Shown here: piece by piece, positions 1-5,635 of the stretch
Numbering within the stretch: the first letter of the stretch is position 1
How the letters are laid out: each line of letters opens with the position of its first letter
Source: an uncultured Bacilli bacterium
Lineage (GTDB): Bacteria > Bacillota_I > Bacilli_A > RFN20 > CAG-288
Direction of reading: 5' to 3'
Length of the DNA: 5,700 bases
Assembly: GCA_948525355.1 (NCBI GenBank)
Contig: CAOSOP010000081.1
Span: 1 to 5,700, forward strand
Made by a program: the position numbers and the translations under genes
The notes under the pieces: generated by a model
The model's input: the letters and a program-made list of their open reading frames with translations, nothing else
Told to the model about the DNA's origin: nothing
Database searches by the model: none

Positions 1-58
1 CCTCCTCCTGCGCCTGCGGCTACGGATTCGGGTTCGGTGCGAAGGATGGGGCGAGCAA
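1..58. other. GC-rich left flank of unknown nature
   Basis: The first 60 bases are 65% G+C (39 of 60), against about 30% in the operon. The plus strand reads open as a Pro/Ala-rich stretch (PPPAPAATDSGSVRRMGRAI), and other frames on both strands are open too, so coding cannot be assigned. No hairpin with a T-run is present, so there is no terminator for the operon here. Confidence 0.5.
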
Positions 59-71
59 TTTATTCTACTAC
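59..71 (+). repeat. Left half of an imperfect inverted repeat bounding the operon
   Basis: TTTATTCTACTAC directly abuts the stop codon of the last gene and the GC-rich left flank. It matches the reverse complement of 5623-5635 (TTTATACTTCTTC) at 10 of 13 positions. In AT-rich DNA such a match can be chance; its position at both composition changes is the only reason to list it. Confidence 0.2.
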
Positions 72-1202
72 TTACTGATAAAACCTAATCAGTTTATCCA
101 ATGAGTTTATTCCATAATTTTGTGGAATATTGCATTCATCGATATCTTTTCCAAATTCATTATTACTTGTAATATATTCTTTATCTACCTGTTCCTGATA
201 CCACATTATAACTTTATCCATAACTGGTGTTAAAACATTACAAATCATACCAATGGCCTTGAGAATCACTAATCCATTAGGAAAATCTGCTTTAAAATAT
301 CGTGATGACCAATCCACTAAGAACTTGTTATCTTCAGTTTGCAGCATTGGGCTAGTCAAATTATGAAGTGATTTTATTGAAGAAATCTTATTGGCTAAAC
401 TTTTTTTATCACTGCTCTCATAATGGTCTAAAAGAGATTCAACAAAGGATACATCTATTTTTTTTGATAATACTTCTTTTATTTTTCCTAATTCACTATC
501 ACAAGAGATCAATACTTCTGCTGAATTCTCATCCCATTCTCCATAGAATAAAGGATTTTTATCATAAGCAAAATCTTTGTCATTTTTGTTAAATAAAGAG
601 AATAATCTACTAGTGTGTAAAATTGGATTAGATGGTGTTAATGTTATCGATAAATAGTTAGGTACTGCCTGACAGTTTAAACCAAAAATATCTGTAATTA
701 GATTTTCTAATTCATCTTTATCTATTTGAGGAATTGATGCGGCAAAAAGCCCTTCTTTTCTTCGTCCTGATATTTCTGCAATTTTTCCTTTTTCTTTAAT
801 TCTATATACTGCAGGAACTCTTTGAAGTCCAATTAATATTGATCCATTGTCTACCAATTCTTTAAATATATATTCAACTCCTCCAATGCCTGGTAAGAAA
901 ATAACTTTCTTATTTTTGTATTTTTTTAAGCAACTAATTAATTCATCTTTGATATATCCCATTGCATTAGAAGGATATGTGACTATTATAATATCAGAGT
1001 TATCAACAACTTCTTTAAGTGAAGATGTGATTACATCTATTTTTTCAACATATTCTTCATTTCTATCATTATCAATAACTTTTATTTTTCCACTTAAAAA
1101 ACAAGAAATATCTTTCGAGTATAGTGCAACTGAAAATCCTCGATGAGTTAATTCCCCGGCCAATTCAGTTCCAATATTTCCGCCGCCAACAATACCTATC
1201 AT
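72..1202 (-). CDS. NAD(P)-dependent opine dehydrogenase family protein
   Basis: This 376-residue cytosolic oxidoreductase has the two-domain plan of octopine/nopaline dehydrogenases. The N-terminal Rossmann domain starts with MIGIVGGGNIGTELA, whose GxGxxG spans residues 6-11. The C-terminal substrate domain has NPILHTSRL with His196, and SSRYFKADFPNGL with Arg301 and Asp306. In characterised opine dehydrogenases such as the Arthrobacter CENDH enzyme the catalytic and binding trio is His, Arg and Asp, with Arg and Asp five residues apart, exactly as here. Family members reduce the imine formed between a 2-oxoacid and an amine or amino acid, or run the reverse oxidation. The length fits the family. 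The ATG at 1202 overlaps the preceding stop (ATGA) and has AGAGGAG 8 bases upstream, the strongest plain ribosome site in the operon. It is the last gene, and its TAA is at 72-74. Neither partner substrate can be read from the sequence; an amine linked to the imported compound is a guess. Confidence 0.85.
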   Translation of the reverse strand: MIGIVGGGNIGTELAGELTHRGFSVALYSKDISCFLSGKIKVIDNDRNEEYVEKIDVITSSLKEVVDNSDIIIVTYPSNAMGYIKDELISCLKKYKNKKVIFLPGIGGVEYIFKELVDNGSILIGLQRVPAVYRIKEKGKIAEISGRRKEGLFAASIPQIDKDELENLITDIFGLNCQAVPNYLSITLTPSNPILHTSRLFSLFNKNDKDFAYDKNPLFYGEWDENSAEVLISCDSELGKIKEVLSKKIDVSFVESLLDHYESSDKKSLANKISSIKSLHNLTSPMLQTEDNKFLVDWSSRYFKADFPNGLVILKAIGMICNVLTPVMDKVIMWYQEQVDKEYITSNNEFGKDIDECNIPQNYGINSLDKLIRFYQ

Positions 1203-2134
1203 CTAATAAACTCCTCTGATTTTGGATATGAAGTATAAGATTCATCTATAGCTACTAATTCATTGAAATTATCTATTTCAATAATATCTGACTTCATACA
1301 TGTTCTTATTTCAATCTTGTAGTTTTTCTTAAAATTCTTTAAAGGAACATTTTCCCAAAGGCTTTCTTTTCCCCCACGTGAATTATAGAGTTTCTTTATA
1401 TCATTTCTAAGTTTTTCACTATCAGCTTCATTCCAATAAGATATTCCATATGCTTGATAGCAATCTTCACCACCTTGCATATATTTACCAACATATCCAT
1501 TAACCTTCTTAAAGCACCAGTCATCTGTTTCTTTAACTCTAGCACCTAGATAATTAGTACAATACTCATATTTTCTAATTATATCAGGATTATTTATTAA
1601 TAAATCTGCTTCGCATATATAACATCTATCAATTGAATCTAAAACTTTCATCGCCGAAGATATATTGTTCATTATATTAAAGTTTTCATTATCAACAAAT
1701 TTTATATTAGGATATTTTTCCAAAAGCTCATCAAATTTTTCTCTTTTATATCCTCTAACAATAATGATATTATTAATACCTTTTTGTGTTAATGCATCTA
1801 GTAATGTATCTATAATTCTAACTCCGTTGACCTTAACAAGTGGTTTAGGAGTATCCAAAGTTACTGGTGCAAGCCTAGATCCAAATCCAGCAGCGAGTAT
1901 AATTGCTTTTCTCACTTTATATGGCTCTAAAGCTTTATATCCGGCATCAGTTAATGATAATTCTTGTTTTGAATCTAATTCAATAAAATTCTTTTCATAT
2001 AATTCTTTAAGTAATTTATTAACATTTCCTAAAGAAAAAGTAAGCATATCTGACAAGTATCTTTGCGAATACCTGTTTTTTCCATTTCTTTCTAAGAATG
2101 TCAATAATTCAAATTGATATCTTGTAAGTTCCAT
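1199..2134 (-). CDS. Winged-helix + LicC/PntC-like nucleotidyltransferase, from internal ATG
   Basis: Read from the internal ATG this is a 311-residue cytosolic protein. Residues 1-72 look like a MarR-like winged helix (recognition region around YLSDMLTFSLGNVNKLLKEL, wing ending in LSLTDAGYKALEPY), so it may bind DNA or sense a ligand. Residues ~74-311 are a GT-A nucleotidyltransferase: LAAGFGSRL at 80-88, TPKPL with Lys97, NNISSAM at 156-162, metal-binding Asp177 in CEADLL, and a closing IIEIDNFNEL. The NNIS, DDW and GISYW motifs match the phosphocholine cytidylyltransferase (LicC) branch, which also includes 2-aminoethylphosphonate cytidylyltransferase (PntC); the products would be CDP-choline or CMP-aminoethylphosphonate. 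Glu261 stands where I recall Asp in relatives (W-D-N/Q), possibly the second metal ligand. The start is favoured by the AAGGAAGGAAAG ribosome site and by the usual start of such proteins (M-x-L-T-x-x-Q-F-E). Its TGA overlaps the next ATG. The choice between choline-phosphate and aminophosphonate is inference. Confidence 0.75.
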   Translation of the reverse strand: MELTRYQFELLTFLERNGKNRYSQRYLSDMLTFSLGNVNKLLKELYEKNFIELDSKQELSLTDAGYKALEPYKVRKAIILAAGFGSRLAPVTLDTPKPLVKVNGVRIIDTLLDALTQKGINNIIIVRGYKREKFDELLEKYPNIKFVDNENFNIMNNISSAMKVLDSIDRCYICEADLLINNPDIIRKYEYCTNYLGARVKETDDWCFKKVNGYVGKYMQGGEDCYQAYGISYWNEADSEKLRNDIKKLYNSRGGKESLWENVPLKNFKKNYKIEIRTCMKSDIIEIDNFNELVAIDESYTSYPKSEEFIR

Positions 2135-3757
2135 ATTATCTTTCCTTCCTTTCTTTTTAATGAATTTTATTATATCAAATAGTTTAGTAAAAACTAATTT
2201 AAACGAAATATTTGTGACTAATAGAAGCATAGAAATTGCGCTCTGCATACCATAGTTTTGATCAGTTTCATATGCAGTTATTAGTATTGCTAAAGGTTGA
2301 TTATCTGGATTATGTAAGAATGCGACCGCGGAAATAGTTATCATACTATTTAAGAAGAAATATGAAAACATTTCTATTAATGTAGAAAGTGAACTTGGAA
2401 TTAATACTTTATACAGTATTTTGAATTTTGATATTCCAAGTGTTTCACCAATTATTTCATAATCGCTATTTATCTTAGTTAAACAGTTTTTTGCCATCAG
2501 GTATGGTGAACCTAAGAAATGAAATACATTTACAATTATAAGTATAAACATCGTATCATAAAAGAAACTAACATTTTTAAAGAGGTAGATGTATCCAATA
2601 CCTAAAACAACTCCTGGAATTGCTATGGTTGATAAAGCAACGAGGTCAATCGTCTTTTTTAAAAATCCCCCTTCTTTTCTGACTGATAAATAGCCAAATC
2701 CATAACTAATTATCGTTCCGATAACGCCAACGCCAAACGACATCAATAATGAGTTCCCTAAATAGTGCATAACTCCTCGACCATTACGATTTGAAAACAG
2801 ATTGATAATATTATCGAATGAGAAACTCATATTATTCGGAAATGACTTTACAAATGATAAAATAATAAAAATTAGTTGTGGTAAGAACATAAAGAAAACA
2901 ATAAATCCCAATACAACACAAGAAATTATATTAAATCTAAATGATGGATTTATCATTCTTTTCTGTTTTTCATCAGAACTATGATCTTTAAAGATTATGT
3001 CAAAAACGAAAGAAATAAGTGCTGGAAGCAATATGATGATTCCAGCAATTGAACCTCTTCCATATTGGAATTTTGATAATATTTGGTCGTATAAATACAT
3101 TGGCAATGTGTTGACTTTACCAGAGAGTTCCATCGGTATTCCATAATCAGAAAAAATCAGAGAAAATGAAGCGAAGAAAGAAGAAATAATTGCAACTTTT
3201 AAATACGGTATAGTTAACTTAAAAAATGAACTAAATCTTTTTATTCCCATAATAGAAGCTGCATCAAGCGGTCCTTGGTCTTGATATCTTAATGAATCGT
3301 AGATGATTAAGAATGCTGCAGGAAATGATGCAGTTATTGATCCTAGTATTAATCCAGGCATTCCTATTCCATAGATATTCGTTTTGAATATGCTGTTAAA
3401 AAATCCATTTCTATTTAATAATAATCTATAACCTAATCCTATAGATAGTGTTGGAACAAGCATACCTAAAGTTAATAGTAATACTATAACTTTTTTCCCT
3501 TTTATCGATGAAGAATGAAGAAGATAAGCTGAAATAACAGCTAGGATCGTTGTGATCGATGCAGAAATAAATGTATAAATCAGTGTATTTTTTAACGCAT
3601 CATAAAACTTAGAATCCTGAAAAACAAATTTCAAGTCATTGAAATTAATATTGAATGCCAGCATGAATAATGGCATTAACGCAAAAAGAAATATACTTAA
3701 AATAGATATTACTCTCAATTCCTCATGCTTATTGTATAATTTCTTAATAAATGTCAT
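1199..3757 (-). CDS. In-frame fusion: ABC double permease + winged-helix/LicC-like cytidylyltransferase
   Basis: One uninterrupted frame of 852 residues joins two proteins that are normally separate. Residues 1 to ~540 are a two-domain ABC permease. Residues 542-852 are a winged-helix domain followed by a nucleotidyltransferase, starting at an internal Met542 (codon at 2134) with its own ribosome site. The join is a lysine/arginine-rich hinge (KKKGRKDN, 534-541) after the last predicted helix, on the cytoplasmic side by the positive-inside rule, so a tethered cytosolic enzyme is topologically possible. The cell may make the fusion, the separate C-terminal protein, or both. A one-base deletion, real or a sequencing error, in the purine tract at the junction could also have created the fusion, because TAA lies in the -1 frame just before the internal ATG. 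The ATG at 3757 overlaps the ATPase stop (ATGA) and has AGGA 9 bases upstream. The open frame is certain; a single polypeptide in the cell is not. The two halves are described separately. Confidence 0.6.
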   Translation of the reverse strand: MTFIKKLYNKHEELRVISILSIFLFALMPLFMLAFNINFNDLKFVFQDSKFYDALKNTLIYTFISASITTILAVISAYLLHSSSIKGKKVIVLLLTLGMLVPTLSIGLGYRLLLNRNGFFNSIFKTNIYGIGMPGLILGSITASFPAAFLIIYDSLRYQDQGPLDAASIMGIKRFSSFFKLTIPYLKVAIISSFFASFSLIFSDYGIPMELSGKVNTLPMYLYDQILSKFQYGRGSIAGIIILLPALISFVFDIIFKDHSSDEKQKRMINPSFRFNIISCVVLGFIVFFMFLPQLIFIILSFVKSFPNNMSFSFDNIINLFSNRNGRGVMHYLGNSLLMSFGVGVIGTIISYGFGYLSVRKEGGFLKKTIDLVALSTIAIPGVVLGIGYIYLFKNVSFFYDTMFILIIVNVFHFLGSPYLMAKNCLTKINSDYEIIGETLGISKFKILYKVLIPSSLSTLIEMFSYFFLNSMITISAVAFLHNPDNQPLAILITAYETDQNYGMQSAISMLLLVTNISFKLVFTKLFDIIKFIKKKGRKDNMELTRYQFELLTFLERNGKNRYSQRYLSDMLTFSLGNVNKLLKELYEKNFIELDSKQELSLTDAGYKALEPYKVRKAIILAAGFGSRLAPVTLDTPKPLVKVNGVRIIDTLLDALTQKGINNIIIVRGYKREKFDELLEKYPNIKFVDNENFNIMNNISSAMKVLDSIDRCYICEADLLINNPDIIRKYEYCTNYLGARVKETDDWCFKKVNGYVGKYMQGGEDCYQAYGISYWNEADSEKLRNDIKKLYNSRGGKESLWENVPLKNFKKNYKIEIRTCMKSDIIEIDNFNELVAIDESYTSYPKSEEFIR
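1211..1217 (-). promoter_or_regulatory. Ribosome binding site of the opine dehydrogenase gene
   Basis: Minus strand AGAGGAG is followed by 8 bases and the ATG at 1202. It lies within the last codons of the preceding gene and supports coupled but efficient translation of the final gene. Confidence 0.75.
2135..3757 (-). other. Permease part of the fused frame: two BPD_transp_1 domains, about 12 membrane helices
   Basis: This part should form the whole membrane channel of the importer, since it contains two permease units in one chain (~540 residues, the usual size for FbpB/ThiP-type and 2-aminoethylphosphonate-type double permeases). By hydrophobicity I place helices near residues 16-36, 57-80, 90-112, 132-153, 188-206, 235-256, 278-303, 332-356, 370-394, 400-420, 455-480 and 503-528. 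Each half has an EAA-type cytoplasmic loop that docks on the ATPase: around 164-186 (LDAASIMGIKRFSSFFKLTI) and around 433-458 (EIIGETLGISKFKILYKVLI), both with the conserved Gly and a Pro in the following helix. A soluble linker near 257-275 (DHSSDEKQKR) separates the halves. Being coupled to one ATPase gene and one binding-protein gene completes a standard importer. The permease class is clear; which solute passes is not shown. Confidence 0.88.
2139..2158 (-). promoter_or_regulatory. Twenty-base purine tract with internal ribosome site at the fusion junction
   Basis: On the coding strand AAAAAGAAAGGAAGGAAAGA is all purine and contains overlapping Shine-Dalgarno cores (AAGGAAGG, AGGAAAG) 5 to 9 bases before the ATG at 2134. 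Such a strong ribosome site is unexpected inside a gene and argues that the winged-helix/cytidylyltransferase is also, or only, started here. The tract's A5 and A3 runs are typical places for one-base indels. Confidence 0.65.
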
Positions 3758-4512
3758 TTTATCGATTCCTGTATTGACTTAACTTTATAATCTAAGTGGT
3801 CGATAATAAATCTTTTAACGAATTCTGAGCTTGGATTTTTATAAATATTATGTGGTGTGTCTAATTGCTCAATTCTATTGTCATTTATTACCATAACTCT
3901 ATCTGATAATGCAAATGCTTCTTCCTGATCATGTGTGACATATATCATAGTTATTTTCATTTCCTTTTGAATATCTTTTAGAAGTTTCCTTAAAACAACC
4001 TTTATATCAGCATCTAAAGCAGACATAGGTTCATCAAAAAGAACTATATCGGGATTTAAAACAAGTGTTCTAGCTATCGCAACTCTTTGCTTTTGTCCAC
4101 CAGATAGGTGACGAGGATACTTATATATATGTTCTGATAATCCAACTAATTGAATCATCTTATCAACTCTATCCTTAATCTCATCCTTATTAACTTTTCT
4201 CGCTTTTAAAGCGTAAGCTATATTGTTGTAAACATTTAAATTAGGAAAAAGAGAATAGTTTTGAAATACTAAGCCTATATTTCTTTTACTTGGTGCAAGA
4301 TTAGATATGTCTATATCATTCTTATAAATTTTTCCAGAAGTTAAGTCTTCAATTCCAATAAGGATTTTTAGCAATGTACTTTTTCCACAACCCGAAGGAC
4401 CTAATATGGATAAAAACTCACCTTTATATACATCAAAACTTATATCTTCTAAAACAATAGAGGACTGGAACTTTTTATTAATATTATCTATATGTAATAA
4501 TACTTCATTCAT
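3754..4512 (-). CDS. ABC transporter ATP-binding protein (PotA/FbpC/PhnT-type)
   Basis: This is the cytoplasmic ATPase that powers the importer. In the 252-residue form starting at 4512 it carries every nucleotide-binding motif intact: Walker A GPSGCGKST at 38-46, Q-loop Gln84 in LVFQNYSLFP, signature LSGGQ at 136-140, Walker B IVLFDE at 156-161, D-loop SALD at 164-167 and switch His194 in YVTHDQEEA. The YVTHDQEEA and IEQLDTPHNIYKNP stretches are typical of the spermidine/iron/2-aminoethylphosphonate group of importers. The protein ends about 20 residues after the IYKNPSSEFV segment, so the C-terminal TOBE regulatory domain of many ~350-residue relatives is absent. The ATG at 4512 shares one base with the stop codon of the binding-protein gene (TAATG). 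It has no strong Shine-Dalgarno site of its own, so translation probably depends on coupling. A GTG at 4524 would add four residues but has no better ribosome site. The gene's TGA stop overlaps the permease ATG by four bases. Confidence 0.93.
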   Translation of the reverse strand: MNEVLLHIDNINKKFQSSIVLEDISFDVYKGEFLSILGPSGCGKSTLLKILIGIEDLTSGKIYKNDIDISNLAPSKRNIGLVFQNYSLFPNLNVYNNIAYALKARKVNKDEIKDRVDKMIQLVGLSEHIYKYPRHLSGGQKQRVAIARTLVLNPDIVLFDEPMSALDADIKVVLRKLLKDIQKEMKITMIYVTHDQEEAFALSDRVMVINDNRIEQLDTPHNIYKNPSSEFVKRFIIDHLDYKVKSIQESIK

Positions 4513-5519
4513 TATGCTACCCACTTATCAAGTAAATCTAACTTATATTCAAAATCATAAATATGATCTCCCATATTTATTTCCTCAAAATTAGTAGGAT
4601 AATTTGGAATATCAGTTGGTAGTTGATCTTTATATATTTTGTTTGGAACAAATTTATCAACTTGGAGTCTATTTAATTCATTATAAAAATAATCAAATAC
4701 TTCTTTTACTGCTGGCCTAATTTGTGCATGGTTAATCATTCCCATAGTAAAATATGTATAAGGTGCTTTATCATCTAAAACTTTTACTGATAGATGTTCA
4801 TTACCTGGTTTATTCGCATATTCTACACACTGCCAAAGCATACCAAATCCTACTCCAATATTTCCTGACTCTACATCTTTAAGCGGAGTTGAACCAGATG
4901 TTGTAAACTCTAATACATTATTCTTTAAGCTTTTAAAGTAATTAAGTCCTTCTGTTTCTCCATATAAAGATATTAATCCACTATAAATAGAATAGCCTGT
5001 ACCAGAACTATTCGGATCAGGCATTTCAATAATGTCCTTATACTTCGGATCTAATAAGTCAGTATATGTCGTTGGAGCAGCAATTCCTTTTTTATCTAAT
5101 ACATTATTATTAATTAAAACTGCGCCATACGTTTTTTGAATTACAGCATATTTAGTATGCCTATTACGATATTGCAAGACTGCATCATCATATCTACTAA
5201 AATCGTATTCATCATCAACTAAGTCATAAAACAAATCTGAGTTAGAACTAATTATTCTTTCAGCATTTAAAACTTCTAAATCAAAAAATATATCACAACT
5301 AGTTTTTTTGCCTTCCGCCATAAGTTTTGAAACAAGTTTACCAGTACCAATTGATTGAAGAACTACATCATAATTTGGAAACTTTTCATCAAGTTTAGAT
5401 CTTAAAAAGCTAACTCTTTCCTCTTCAGAAGTTATAAACACATATATGCGTTCCTTAGAACCACAGCTAGTAATACCGCCCAATAACGATATTAATGGTA
5501 AAAAAACTTTTTTATTCAT
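4512..5519 (-). CDS. ABC transporter substrate-binding lipoprotein, Fe3+/2-aminoethylphosphonate-type family
   Basis: This is a 335-residue extracellular solute-binding protein that should capture a ligand outside the membrane and hand it to the permease encoded two genes downstream. Residues 1-18 form a lipoprotein signal peptide: a basic start (MNKK), a hydrophobic core and a lipobox ITSC, with Cys19 as the predicted lipidated residue. The mature part shows the family's ligand-loop motifs: GTG at 58-60, PDPNSSGTGY at 167-176 and TSGSTPLK at 207-214, followed by VGFGMLW. These are typical of the periplasmic-binding class that includes iron, thiamine, spermidine and 2-aminoethylphosphonate binders. 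I see no adjacent Tyr-Tyr pair of the kind used by FbpA for iron, which lowers the iron option. The ATG at 5519 is chosen because AGGA lies 7 bases upstream and a good promoter lies just before it; a GTG at 5600 in the same frame lies upstream of that promoter. The family call is firm, the ligand is inferred. Confidence 0.88.
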   Translation of the reverse strand: MNKKVFLPLISLLGGITSCGSKERIYVFITSEEERVSFLRSKLDEKFPNYDVVLQSIGTGKLVSKLMAEGKKTSCDIFFDLEVLNAERIISSNSDLFYDLVDDEYDFSRYDDAVLQYRNRHTKYAVIQKTYGAVLINNNVLDKKGIAAPTTYTDLLDPKYKDIIEMPDPNSSGTGYSIYSGLISLYGETEGLNYFKSLKNNVLEFTTSGSTPLKDVESGNIGVGFGMLWQCVEYANKPGNEHLSVKVLDDKAPYTYFTMGMINHAQIRPAVKEVFDYFYNELNRLQVDKFVPNKIYKDQLPTDIPNYPTNFEEINMGDHIYDFEYKLDLLDKWVA

Positions 5520-5526
5520 ATTATTA

Positions 5527-5534
5527 TCCTCACT
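5527..5534 (-). promoter_or_regulatory. Ribosome binding site of the solute-binding protein
   Basis: Minus strand AGTGAGGA lies 7 bases before the ATG at 5519. It fixes that start against the in-frame GTG at 5600, which precedes the promoter. Confidence 0.7.
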
Positions 5535-5546
5535 AATTACGCAATT

Positions 5547-5576
5547 ATTATACATAAGCAGTGTTCTAAATTGCAA
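5547..5576 (-). promoter_or_regulatory. Sigma-70-type promoter of the operon
   Basis: On the minus strand a perfect -10 box TATAAT (5552-5547) is preceded by 18 bases and a -35 box TTGCAA (5576-5571), which matches TTGACA at four of six positions. Transcription would start near 5540, leaving a leader of about 20 bases before the ATG at 5519, just enough for the ribosome site. No other convincing promoter or intergenic gap occurs further down the operon, so this one probably drives all genes. Confidence 0.65.
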
Positions 5577-5584
5577 TACTAAAA

Positions 5585-5599
5585 TGTTCAAAATGAACA
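5585..5599. promoter_or_regulatory. Palindrome TGTTCA-N3-TGAACA, candidate operator
   Basis: A perfect inverted repeat with 6-base arms and a 3-base spacer lies just upstream of the -35 box, centred about 52 bases before the predicted transcription start. A third related half-site, GTGTTC on the plus strand at 5561-5566 (GAACAC on the minus strand), sits inside the promoter spacer. This arrangement suits a dimeric regulator. No regulator is identified; the winged-helix domain encoded in the same operon is one candidate. Confidence 0.45.
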
Positions 5600-5622
5600 C
5601 TTTATTTATAATTTGGTGTGAT

Positions 5623-5635
5623 GAAGAAGTATAAA
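5623..5635 (-). repeat. Right half of the imperfect inverted repeat
   Basis: On the minus strand this reads TTTATACTTCTTC, pairing with 59-71 at 10 of 13 positions. The sequence outside it becomes richer in G and C. No target-site duplication is visible next to the two copies. Confidence 0.2.

Noticed and set aside
1..71. Integron attC site behind the last gene
   Set aside because: No GTTRRRY core or imperfect-palindrome arms were seen, only an abrupt change to GC-rich sequence.
72..1202. Glycerol-3-phosphate dehydrogenase or a simple hydroxyacid dehydrogenase
   Set aside because: The Rossmann start is shared, but the C-terminal NPxLHTxR and RYFxxDFPxGL motifs with Arg and Asp five apart belong to the opine dehydrogenase family.
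2139..2160. Classical A AAA AAG slippery heptamer for programmed frameshifting
   Set aside because: The in-frame codons are AAA AAG but the preceding base is T, so the P-site tRNA would re-pair with TAA; no obvious stimulatory stem follows. Slippage is not excluded but lacks the standard signal.
368..2984. Plus-strand open frames at 368-592, 847-1146, 1665-2117 and 2802-2984
   Set aside because: They lie opposite well-supported minus-strand genes, have Ser/Leu/Ile/Phe-rich translations typical of antisense shadows, and show no recognisable motif.
4513..4524. GTG start at 4524 for the ATPase
   Set aside because: It adds only MGSI with no better Shine-Dalgarno site; the ATG at 4512 gives a typical N-terminus and the TAATG coupling arrangement.
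72..5519. Staphylopine-like metallophore operon
   Set aside because: An opine dehydrogenase beside an ABC importer suggested it, but there is no nicotianamine-synthase-like or histidine-racemase gene, and the binding protein is not of the nickel/peptide class.
5520..5600. GTG start at 5600 adding 27 residues to the solute-binding protein
   Set aside because: It lies upstream of the predicted -10 and -35 boxes, has no ribosome site, and would bury the lipoprotein signal peptide behind an extra N-terminal stretch.
4406..5634. Plus-strand open frames at 4406-4594 and 5446-5634
   Set aside because: They are antisense to the ATPase and binding-protein ends or to the promoter region, with no domain or convincing ribosome site.
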